A stretch of 19,932 nucleotides of DNA from an uncultured Ruminococcus sp. (GTDB taxonomy: Bacteria > Bacillota > Clostridia > Oscillospirales > Ruminococcaceae): NCBI GenBank assembly GCA_945867875.1, contig CAMBJF010000024.1, forward strand, positions 1 to 19,932, written 5' to 3'. Position numbers and translations under genes: made by a program. Under the pieces are notes generated by a model. That model was given only the letters and a program-made list of their open reading frames with translations. It was not told the DNA's origin and made no database searches. The number at the start of each line of letters is the position of its first letter. Position 1 is the first letter of the stretch. Positions 14,100 through 19,932 of the stretch are shown here, in pieces.

Positions 14100-14867
14100 T
14101 TACTGAGCAGCTTCCTCTGTTGTAGTGATAGCTGCGGGTGCTGCATCAATGTCCTCGGGGTCAAGAGGATAGATCTCATATACAGCAATTGTAAGATCGC
14201 CGGAGAACTTAGGAGCATTGGGATCAGCATTGGCATCATTAGCATAGCTTCCCGAGAATGTAAGAAGATAAATGTTCTTGTCATTATCAGCAATAAGCTG
14301 GACAGCGTCGAGTACCTGTGCGCTTTCTTCACATTCATAAGAAACGGTTGCAACAGTTCCGCCCACGAAAACGCCCTCAGGCGCGCTGGGCCAGCTTCCA
14401 TCGGTTGCATAGCCTACCTCGGGAGGAAGCTTGTTTGCAATATCTCCGTTTACCTTGAGGGGATAGGAGATCGCGTTCTTATTATAATAGTATTCAGCAA
14501 GTTCAGTGCTTGCGAGAGGATCCATTGTCACACCTGTGATGTTGAATCCGCTTACGGGAGCAAGCATATCCATAAGGTACTTGCTTATCTGATATGTATC
14601 GCCGTATTCCTTTTCGCTGAGGAACTGTTCCTGATCTTCAACGATGTTGCCGATATCATCTTCAAGACGCTTTTTCAGAACTTCGAGAGTTCCTATCTTG
14701 TCATCGACCTGCTGCTGTTCGGTCTGCTTAGCAGAAAGTCTTTCCTTGGATACCTGGAGGGATTCGTACTTAGGCTTAGCAAAGCAGAAAATTCCGATTC
14801 CAAGAACCACGATAACCGATACAACAATGATAATAACTTTATCTCTGTAAGAGAGCTTCATACTCAT
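14100..14867 (-). CDS. pilO: PilO-like pilus assembly platform protein
   Basis: This 255-residue bitopic membrane protein has a short basic cytoplasmic tail, one membrane helix at about residues 11-30, a charged coiled-coil stretch at about 35-90, and an alpha/beta domain outside the membrane. This is the layout of PilO (GspM-like), which pairs with PilN to align the ATPase platform with the growing pilus. The C-terminus is Ala, Glu and Thr rich and disordered. The ATG overlaps the TGA of the pilM-pilN gene as ATGA, so translation is probably coupled; an ATG two codons later is an alternative. No PilP gene follows, as expected in a cell with no outer membrane. Sequence identity within this family is low, so the call rests on topology and on its position right after PilN. 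Confidence 0.82.
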   Translation of the reverse strand: MSMKLSYRDKVIIIVVSVIVVLGIGIFCFAKPKYESLQVSKERLSAKQTEQQQVDDKIGTLEVLKKRLEDDIGNIVEDQEQFLSEKEYGDTYQISKYLMDMLAPVSGFNITGVTMDPLASTELAEYYYNKNAISYPLKVNGDIANKLPPEVGYATDGSWPSAPEGVFVGGTVATVSYECEESAQVLDAVQLIADNDKNIYLLTFSGSYANDANADPNAPKFSGDLTIAVYEIYPLDPEDIDAAPAAITTTEEAAQ

Positions 14868-16435
14868 TCTGCAGCACCGCCTTCCTCAGCTGTATTGTCC
14901 TCGGCGGTATCAGCCGCAGGCTCTTCTTCGATCTCAATAGGTCTGAGATTGAACTTGATATCAAAAGTAAATATTGTGTCGCCATCTGCACCCACAAGGC
15001 TGGTCTCATCAGCATCAGTGCTTGTAAAGCCGCCATATACGATGTTGTCGAACTCATCAAGGTCGTATATTGCCTGAGCAGCATTATCGGGAGCAAGATT
15101 GTCGTCAGTCTGACAGCTGAGGGTTATCTCACCTGATGCAAAGGAAAGCTCGCTGACATAGCAGTTCTGACCCTCGATAGTAGAGAACAGTCTGTTGATA
15201 AGCTCTGCCTGAGCGGGATTTTTTGTATCAAAATTCTTGATAGCAGTGTCAAGGTCTGTCTTATAAAGTCCGACCTTGTCGATCTTGCTCTGGGTAAGGT
15301 CAACTTCGGCAAGCTTTGCAACTACCTCAGGGCTGTTGATGTACTCATCGATCTCGGCGATCTTCTTGTCGTTGTTGTTGATAGCAGTACCGATACCGAG
15401 GTTGATGGCAAGTACCACAGCAGCTGCAAGAACAACTGCGCCGCCGAGAGAAAGGAGGAAGCCTGAACCTGCATCGCTTCGGCCTGCGGAGGAGTCTGTC
15501 TCAAGGAGGTTGATACGGTCAACGTCCTTGTTGCTTCTGAACATGGCACCGATAGCGTTTGCATATGTAAGAGCTTCGATATTCTCATAACCGCTGATGC
15601 TGGAAGTATTAACGCTCAGCTGGCTTGTAGCGATCTCCATTCCTTCAAGAGCATTTGTAAGACGGATATATTCGCTTGTATCGCCGTAGAAAACAACGTT
15701 CTGAATGGGGTTCTGAGGATTTCTGGACTTATGGAACTGAACCATTCTGTAGATGTTCTCGTTAACAGCCTCGTAAACGTAATCCTCGGAGTTGTCATAG
15801 TCGAGGGGGTCAATGGAGGCAAAACGTGCGAATGAGAGCTGATTGTTCTCATAGAGGTTGATTGACACGAATGTGGGGTCGACCTGAACTACCAGCATAG
15901 GCATCTTGGAGGATACCTTCTTATCGCTGAGGATAAGTCTGGAAATAGCGTTACAGGAAACACATACGGACTTCAGGGAGATATTCAGCATTGAGAATAC
16001 CTTTCTGAAGCAGTCAACCACTTCAAAGGGGCAGGCAGTTGCAAGTATCTTCTGAGCCTGAACGCCCTCCTCCTCGACCTCTCCTGCGATGGAGTAGGAA
16101 ATGGAGTATTCCTCGGCAATGCCCATTGTATGCTGCATCTGGTTAGTTACCATTGTGAGCATCTGGGAGCTGGTCTTTGCCTTAGGGATATGGAGCTCCT
16201 TGAAGATAACGAGGTTGGAAGAAAGTGTAACAACTGCTTCCTTATCCTCCATATTGTGAGCCTTGAGCTCGTCGTTGATGATGTTTGCTAATCTGGGAAT
16301 ATCTTTTATATGACCGTTTACGATCAGACCCTCCTGAAGGTCAATGGTAGATGCAGCGGAAAGTCTGATCTTTCCTCTGGACTCTGTGCCACGGACAATA
16401 CGGATATGTCTGTCTGTAATATCAAATGAAAGCAT
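14864..16435 (-). CDS. pilMN: Fused PilM-PilN platform protein
   Basis: This protein joins two T4P components that are usually separate. Residues 1 to about 300 look like PilM, an actin-like ATP-binding fold: it opens with LSFDITDRHIRIV and has VVTLSSNLVIFKEL and LVVQVDPTFVSINLYENN where the two actin-like lobes bind phosphate. Next comes DRINLLE (about 306-312), the conserved INLL motif that in PilN lies at the N-terminus and docks into a PilM groove. A membrane helix (about 326-349) and a PilN-like coiled and alpha/beta outer domain follow. The tail is Glu/Ala rich and disordered. The frame can extend to a GTG at 16444, but GAGGTG is 6 nt before the ATG at 16435, so that start is used (523 residues). 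It lies 69 nt after pilC and overlaps pilO by 4 nt. Confidence 0.88.
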   Translation of the reverse strand: MLSFDITDRHIRIVRGTESRGKIRLSAASTIDLQEGLIVNGHIKDIPRLANIINDELKAHNMEDKEAVVTLSSNLVIFKELHIPKAKTSSQMLTMVTNQMQHTMGIAEEYSISYSIAGEVEEEGVQAQKILATACPFEVVDCFRKVFSMLNISLKSVCVSCNAISRLILSDKKVSSKMPMLVVQVDPTFVSINLYENNQLSFARFASIDPLDYDNSEDYVYEAVNENIYRMVQFHKSRNPQNPIQNVVFYGDTSEYIRLTNALEGMEIATSQLSVNTSSISGYENIEALTYANAIGAMFRSNKDVDRINLLETDSSAGRSDAGSGFLLSLGGAVVLAAAVVLAINLGIGTAINNNDKKIAEIDEYINSPEVVAKLAEVDLTQSKIDKVGLYKTDLDTAIKNFDTKNPAQAELINRLFSTIEGQNCYVSELSFASGEITLSCQTDDNLAPDNAAQAIYDLDEFDNIVYGGFTSTDADETSLVGADGDTIFTFDIKFNLRPIEIEEEPAADTAEDNTAEEGGAAE

Positions 16436-16441
16436 TCTCGT

Positions 16442-16447
16442 CACCTC
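16442..16447 (-). promoter_or_regulatory. RBS setting the pilM-pilN start
   Basis: GAGGTG, 6 nt upstream of the ATG at 16435. The alternative GTG start at 16444 lies within this site and is therefore unlikely. Confidence 0.75.
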
Positions 16448-16504
16448 ACTGATTTCTTTAGAATTTTTATTTACGGGACGACCCCGATAGAATACTCTGT
16501 TTTT

Positions 16505-17698
16505 TTAGGAAATATTGCCCATAGAGTTGTAGATCGCAGGGAGGATACCGGCAATAACAAGACCGATAGCAGTACCCATAAAGATGATCATTACAGGCTC
16601 GATAAGACCTACAAGACGTGTGATAGCTTCGTCGGCTTCTTCCTTGTAGAAGTTAGCGGACTTTGTAAGGATAGTATCAAGAGCACCGGATTCCTCGCCG
16701 ACATAGATGATAGATGTGAACATCGACTCGAAAATGCCTGTTCTCTGGATAGCGACCGAAAGGGTCTCGCCCTGTTTTACCTCGTCGATAACAGTCTCGA
16801 ACTTTTTGGATATGTAGAGGTTGTTAAGGATATTGGAGGACTTCGCAAGGCACTCTACCATAGGGATACCTGAGGAGTAAAGGGAAGCAAGTGTTGAACC
16901 GAAACGTGCTGTATAAACCTTTACTACAAGAGGACCGACAGGTTTCATCTTGATAATGAGCTGGTCCCATTTGTATCTTACATCGGGTATCTTCATAGCA
17001 TACTTGATAGCGAATACAAGTGCTGCGATAACGAGCGTGATCACCCACCAGTATTTCTTAAAGCCGTCCGAGAAAGCGAACAGTGCGCCTGTCAGACCGT
17101 GCATATCCTCTTCTGTGAGGAGGTCTTTAAAGGTAGGCATAATGAAAGTGAAGAGAATGATAACGATAGCAACGCAGAGAACACAGAGAATGATAGGATA
17201 CATCATTGAGCTCTTGATCTTGTTGTTGAGCTTTGCGTCGCTGGCATACTGATCTTCCATCTTCTTCATTACCTGATCGAGGCTTCCTGAAGTTTCACCC
17301 GCCTGAACCATTGAGATGAAGAAGTTGGGGAATGCATCGCCCTGCATCTTGATAGCTTCCGAGAAAGAAGTACCCTTCTGGACCTCTTCGTAGATCTCAC
17401 GGTAGATCTGCTTGGGAGCTTCCTTTACCTGTTCCCTCTGCATAATGTCGAGACTCTTTACGAGAGTAAGTCCCGAGGTCAGCATAGCGGACATCTGACG
17501 GCAGTCATAGGCCAGCTCCTTGGTTGTGAACTTATGAAGATTTTTGCCGCTTCCGCCCTTGGCTTCCTTGTAGCTTGAACAGAAAAGGCCCTTGTCGTGG
17601 ATCTTCTCGAGAAAATCATTGACATCTTCGGCATTCATTTTCTGATTCTTAACGACTTTGCCCTGAACGTCTGTAGCCGTATAGATAAAAGTCTTCAT
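16505..17698 (-). CDS. pilC: Type IV pilus inner-membrane platform protein PilC (GspF family)
   Basis: This 397-residue polytopic protein is the core of the membrane platform; it links the PilB/PilT motors to pilin insertion. It has an N-terminal cytoplasmic region that opens FIYTATDVQGKVV, typical of GspF/PilC. Two T2SSF domains follow, each with the family motif, GETSG at 134-138 and GEESG at 334-338. Membrane helices are at about 167-189, 216-236 and 366-390. The length matches the family. GGAGGT lies 11 nt before the ATG, slightly far. It is the first gene of the assembly operon, about 75 nt downstream of the predicted transcription start. No truncation is seen. Confidence 0.95.
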   Translation of the reverse strand: MKTFIYTATDVQGKVVKNQKMNAEDVNDFLEKIHDKGLFCSSYKEAKGGSGKNLHKFTTKELAYDCRQMSAMLTSGLTLVKSLDIMQREQVKEAPKQIYREIYEEVQKGTSFSEAIKMQGDAFPNFFISMVQAGETSGSLDQVMKKMEDQYASDAKLNNKIKSSMMYPIILCVLCVAIVIILFTFIMPTFKDLLTEEDMHGLTGALFAFSDGFKKYWWVITLVIAALVFAIKYAMKIPDVRYKWDQLIIKMKPVGPLVVKVYTARFGSTLASLYSSGIPMVECLAKSSNILNNLYISKKFETVIDEVKQGETLSVAIQRTGIFESMFTSIIYVGEESGALDTILTKSANFYKEEADEAITRLVGLIEPVMIIFMGTAIGLVIAGILPAIYNSMGNIS

Positions 17699-17778
17699 TA
17701 AGCTTTGACACCTCCGAATAAAAAAATAACGTTATACCGGAAATGCAGTGCGGCGCACGCATTTCAAATACTTATCAT

Positions 17779-17807
17779 ATTATAGCATTTTGACGAAAAA
17801 TTAGCAA
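17779..17807 (-). promoter_or_regulatory. Promoter of the pilC operon
   Basis: On the minus strand: -35 TTGCTA (17807-17802, 4 of 6 consensus), a 17-bp spacer, and a perfect -10 TATAAT (17784-17779). The start would be near 17772. The weak -35 with repeats just upstream suggests activation by a regulator. Confidence 0.82.
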
Positions 17808-17817
17808 GATGTTAATT

Positions 17818-17858
17818 TAACCAAATTGTAACCAAATATTAGGAAGTATTAACCAAAT
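17818..17858. repeat. Three phased 9-bp direct repeats
   Basis: TAACCAAAT occurs exactly at 17818-17826, 17829-17837 and 17850-17858 (ATTTGGTTA on the coding strand of pilC). Start-to-start distances of 11 and 21 bp place all copies on the same face of the helix, and the nearest copy is 10 bp upstream of the -35 box. This is the arrangement expected for an activator binding site. Confidence 0.75.
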
Positions 17859-17955
17859 GTATCGAACTGATGTGTTCGGGGTTGTACAAAAACGATAAAT
17901 GGTGAGAATTTTTAACCTGATTTTCATTTATACGCAACAAATACCCATAATTTTA

Positions 17956-18010
17956 TGTCAAGGTTTTTGGGCATTTTGTTCATAAAGCCGCAGGTTTGTA
18001 ACCTTTGACA
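17956..18010 (-). terminator. Inverted repeat after the amidohydrolase gene
   Basis: TGTCAAGGTT (17956-17965) pairs with AACCTTTGACA (18000-18010) with one bulged base, around a 34-nt loop. A smaller hairpin, AGGTT (17992-17996) with AACCT (18000-18004), competes with it. There is no clear T run, so it is a weak terminator candidate. Confidence 0.35.
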
Positions 18011-18015
18011 ACAAA

Positions 18016-18933
18016 TTATTGCACCCCAAGAAGAGCCTGTGCATTTTTATATAAAATTTTCTCCCTGTCACTTTCGGATATAGGCGTGCTGCGGATAAGA
18101 GCAATGTCATCGGCAGGATCGTTCCACGGGCTGTCAGAGGCAAAAAGCACCCTGTCAGCACCGTATTTTCCCACAAGCTCCGCCATTTTTCCGGGGGATA
18201 TCCGTCCTGCGGCATATGCGGTGTCCACCCACACATCGTCAGCTCCCGCAAGTATCTTCGCCGCCCTGTCCTCTATACAGTTTCCGCCCATATGGGCAAG
18301 AACGAACTTCACTCCGCTGACCTTATCCAGCACCCGTGCCATTCTCTCGGGGGTAACGTGGATATCGTTGGGAGAAACGCAGTCAAGCCCTGCGTGCATC
18401 ACGCAGATAAGTCCGTACTCGGCACAGCGGCGGTATATAGGCAGCATTTTTTCGTCATCAGCATAAAAGCCCTGAAAATCGCCGTGGAGCTTTATGCCCT
18501 TATATCCCTTTTCCGCAAGCTCTTCAAGCTGTGCCTCCGCCGTTTCATCGGGGAAAACGGCTCCGAAAGGAATAATGCGTGGCTCTTTTTCCGCAAAGCT
18601 CCGTGCCCAGTTGTTTATGCCTTTTGGCTGGGTTGGCTTGGTGGCAACGGGGAGCAGGACCGAGATGTCGACGCCTGCTTTGTCCATACTATTTATAATG
18701 CCTTTTGCCGTGCCGTCAGTGTACATTACCTCGGGAAAGTCCGAATCCGGCAGGCTGAGCCTGCAGCCTATCGTTCTATAGTTTGCTTGGACGGCAGACG
18801 GACAGCTCGGTAACGGTGCAGAATGTGAAAACGATAAATCGGAATTTGCGTTATGGAGCGTGGCAAGGAGGGAGCTTACAGCACGTTCTGCCAGCTCATC
18901 GGGAAATGCGTGAGTGTGAAAATCGATTATCAA
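18016..18933 (-). CDS. Amidohydrolase-family metal-dependent hydrolase (Amidohydro_2, COG2159-like)
   Basis: This 305-residue TIM-barrel enzyme has the metal ligands of the amidohydrolase superfamily: HTH near the N-terminus (His6, His8), GIKLHGD (His150), VMHAG (His180), LAHMGG (His214) and FASDSPW (Asp267). YTDGT and LLPVATKP are also typical of this subfamily. The substrate is unknown. The start is taken as TTG at 18933, because AGGAAG lies 6 nt before it and overlaps the stop codon of the HEPN gene; the frame continues to a GTG at 18996 inside that gene, which is less likely. Residues about 28-68 (rich in Ser, Pro and Ala) look like an extra segment before YTDGT; the DNA there contains a 15-bp palindrome. 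It is the last gene of a three-gene operon. Family is confident, substrate is not. Confidence 0.85.
   Translation of the reverse strand: MIIDFHTHAFPDELAERAVSSLLATLHNANSDLSFSHSAPLPSCPSAVQANYRTIGCRLSLPDSDFPEVMYTDGTAKGIINSMDKAGVDISVLLPVATKPTQPKGINNWARSFAEKEPRIIPFGAVFPDETAEAQLEELAEKGYKGIKLHGDFQGFYADDEKMLPIYRRCAEYGLICVMHAGLDCVSPNDIHVTPERMARVLDKVSGVKFVLAHMGGNCIEDRAAKILAGADDVWVDTAYAAGRISPGKMAELVGKYGADRVLFASDSPWNDPADDIALIRSTPISESDREKILYKNAQALLGVQ
18750..18764. repeat. Perfect palindrome inside the amidohydrolase gene
   Basis: GCAGGCT (18750-18756) and AGCCTGC (18758-18764) form a 7-bp inverted repeat around one base. It lies in the part of the gene that encodes the segment that seems extra compared with relatives. 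Confidence 0.5.
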
Positions 18934-18939
18934 AAAAAT

Positions 18940-18945
18940 CTTCCT
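18940..18945 (-). promoter_or_regulatory. RBS for the TTG start of the amidohydrolase gene
   Basis: AGGAAG, 6 nt before the TTG at 18933, overlapping the TAG stop of the HEPN gene. No ATG or GTG lies at a suitable distance, so the rare TTG start is preferred. Confidence 0.65.
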
Positions 18946-19384
18946 ATCTTCTGCTTTTTTTGTGGTAGCTGTTGAAATTGAACTTGGTAAGGTCACAGAT
19001 AAAATCCATCATCTCGCCGCTCATTCTGAGCAGTGACTCCATAGTTTCCCCGTCTATTTCGAGGGGAATATCGGCGGGGTACCTTGTTTCGATGTAGTAC
19101 CTGTTCAGAACGGCGCTTTCGTCCAGCCACTGAACAAAGCTGTCGTCCATCATAGCCGCCTGTTTGCACAGCCATGTCAGGTTGTGACCGTCAAGGAGCT
19201 TTCTGCTTTTGAAAAGCAGGTAGCCTTTCAGTGCCTTTTCGATGCACTGCTGGCAGTGGAATGCGGCGGTGTAATAAAGCTTCGGCTCGTTGCAGAGTAT
19301 CTGCGCCGCCATCATATCCAGAGATGCGTGGTATATCCAGTCATAATACCGCTTGCTGTCGCCTTTTTTAGGTCCTCTTGACAT
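18944..19384 (-). CDS. HEPN-domain protein
   Basis: This 146-residue all-helical protein matches the HEPN family: YYTAAFHCQQCIEKALKGYLL in the second helix (split here as AAFHCQQ and IEKALKGYL), then SRKLLDGHNLTWL, and later NRYYIETRYPADIP, the common Y-x-x-x-RYP element. Arg61 and His67 fit the R-x(4-6)-H motif of HEPN ribonucleases. HEPN proteins next to a nucleotidyltransferase (MNT) form toxin-antitoxin pairs in many bacteria, with HEPN as the RNase. The frame extends back to 19537, but the ATG at 19384 starts 17 nt inside the end of the upstream MNT-like gene, the usual coupling in such pairs. No strong RBS is visible there, so translation probably depends on the upstream gene. Toxicity is not shown by sequence alone. 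Confidence 0.85.
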   Translation of the reverse strand: MSRGPKKGDSKRYYDWIYHASLDMMAAQILCNEPKLYYTAAFHCQQCIEKALKGYLLFKSRKLLDGHNLTWLCKQAAMMDDSFVQWLDESAVLNRYYIETRYPADIPLEIDGETMESLLRMSGEMMDFICDLTKFNFNSYHKKSRR

Positions 19385-19685
19385 AGAGCAGTTCACCGCC
19401 GTTCTCGACTCTGTATGCAAACGAGCAGTCATCTTCGGCGTGCTCGTCCCAGTCTGTAAGGTTATAAACAATAAAATCGCAGGGTACAGGGCAGTCAGTT
19501 TTAAGGAGCAGACGGGTCTCAAGGGAGCTTGCGCCAACGCTGTCGGGAACTACCACGCATACCTTGAAGCCTGTAAGTGCTCCCTTTGAATTGTGCTTTT
19601 CCGAAACGAGATATATCATACAGGGGTCGCACAGGGCGATGATATCCTCGGTCATTCGGGTGATTATTTTCTTTCCGTCAGTCAT
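19368..19685 (-). CDS. Degenerate MNT-type nucleotidyltransferase-like protein
   Basis: This 105-residue protein lies directly before the HEPN gene. Its layout follows the minimal nucleotidyltransferase fold: a helix, then IYLVSEKHNSKGALTGFKVCVVV where an active MNT has GSxARG and the SDxD motif, then CDFIVYNL around the third acidic position (Asp70), then SFAYRVENGGELLY, which matches the common MNT ending (I/V)-x-x-x-G-x-x-L-Y. The GS pair and the two catalytic aspartates are missing, so it probably cannot transfer nucleotides. Its role may be to bind and restrain HEPN. AAGGAGG lies 7 nt before the ATG at 19685, which is preferred over upstream ATGs. It is the first gene of the operon, behind a strong promoter. 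The fold call rests on motif spacing and context, so it is moderately sure. Confidence 0.65.
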   Translation of the reverse strand: MTDGKKIITRMTEDIIALCDPCMIYLVSEKHNSKGALTGFKVCVVVPDSVGASSLETRLLLKTDCPVPCDFIVYNLTDWDEHAEDDCSFAYRVENGGELLYVKRT

Positions 19686-19733
19686 AAACATTCCTCCTTC
19701 TGGCGATGTTAATATAATGTTTTTTACAGCTTG

Positions 19734-19762
19734 ATTATACCACATTTATCACAAAAAGTCAA
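19734..19762 (-). promoter_or_regulatory. Strong promoter of the MNT/HEPN/amidohydrolase operon
   Basis: On the minus strand: -35 TTGACT (19762-19757), a 17-bp spacer, -10 TATAAT (19739-19734), with an extended -10 TGG just before it. The start would be near 19727. Confidence 0.9.
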
Positions 19763-19825
19763 TTCTATGAAGATACAAAATTTGGTAAAATGTCGAAATG
19801 TTAGGTGTTATGGGGCATAAAAAAT

Positions 19826-19851
19826 CCTCCCGATGAGGGGGAGGCGTTTTT
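19826..19851. terminator. Intrinsic terminator upstream of the MNT-like gene
   Basis: CCTCCC (19826-19831) pairs with GGGAGG (19839-19844), flanked by A6 before and T5 after. It works on both strands and most likely ends a minus-strand gene lying beyond the window. After it, to 19932, no gene is supported. Confidence 0.75.
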
Positions 19852-19932
19852 ATAAATTTAAGAGTTGATATAAGTTAATTAGAGCGTATCTGAAAACTCA
19901 AAAGAGTTGTGTCATTTAGACAAAAGCCAAAT

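Larger units (their letters stand above)
17699..18015. other. Regulatory region upstream of the pilC operon
   Basis: No gene is supported in these 317 bases. They hold the pilC leader, its promoter (17779-17807), three phased direct repeats (17818-17858), about 95 bases of AT-rich DNA without recognised signals, and an inverted repeat (17956-18010) just after the amidohydrolase stop. Confidence 0.8.

Noticed and set aside
17792..17860. LytTR-type binding site at the phased repeats
   Set aside because: The 9-bp size is similar, but the repeat does not match the LytTR consensus well, so no regulator family is assigned.
19862..19932. Possible insertion-sequence end at the right edge
   Set aside because: A short hairpin (AACTC/GAGTT) and an IS-end-like look were noticed, but there is no matching second end, target duplication or transposase in the window.

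Overview
The window looks like one end of a metagenome-assembled contig from a low-to-mid GC, single-membrane Clostridia, most likely a Ruminococcus-like member of the Oscillospiraceae. This is inferred from the AGGAGG-type ribosome binding sites, SigA-type promoters and a type IV pilus (T4P) cluster without secretin or PilP genes; no database search was possible. Bases 1-46 are not genomic: they match the Illumina P5/i5/Nextera adapter, so the contig starts inside a gene.

Layout. 47-1030 (+): 3' part of a PAS-HisKA-HATPase sensor kinase. 1082-2917 (-): polytopic GT-C type glycosyltransferase. 3016-4347 (-): probable major pilin and a second pilin-like protein, behind a promoter with consensus -35 and -10 boxes. 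4884-7733 (-): PilB extension ATPase and PilT retraction ATPase. 7927-8931 (+): prepilin peptidase PilD, divergent from pilB. 8992-17698 (-): the assembly operon in the order pilC, a fused pilM-pilN, pilO, a 1023-residue GspK/PilX-like protein, a PilV/GspI-like pseudopilin, and a pseudopilin with a long Gly/Ser/Asn linker and an extra C-terminal domain. 18016-19685 (-): a separate operon of a degenerate nucleotidyltransferase (MNT-like), a HEPN-domain protein and an amidohydrolase.

How they work together. PilD trims the prepilins. PilM-PilN and PilO with PilC form the membrane platform. PilB and PilT drive extension and retraction. The pilin at 3016-3528 would be the fibre subunit, and the three minor proteins at 8992-13974 would prime or cap it; two of these are large and could present binding domains. 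This looks like a near-complete monoderm T4P system; with no competence genes in view, surface or substrate adhesion is a reasonable guess for its role. The glycosyltransferase beside the pilin could modify it, which is inference only.

The most unusual points are the PilM-PilN fusion, the very large tip-like protein with a C-terminal Cys/His cluster, the linker pseudopilin with Ala at the cleavage position, three helically phased direct repeats upstream of the pilC promoter, and the HEPN pair whose MNT partner has lost its catalytic motif. No tRNA, rRNA, CRISPR array or complete mobile element was recognised.
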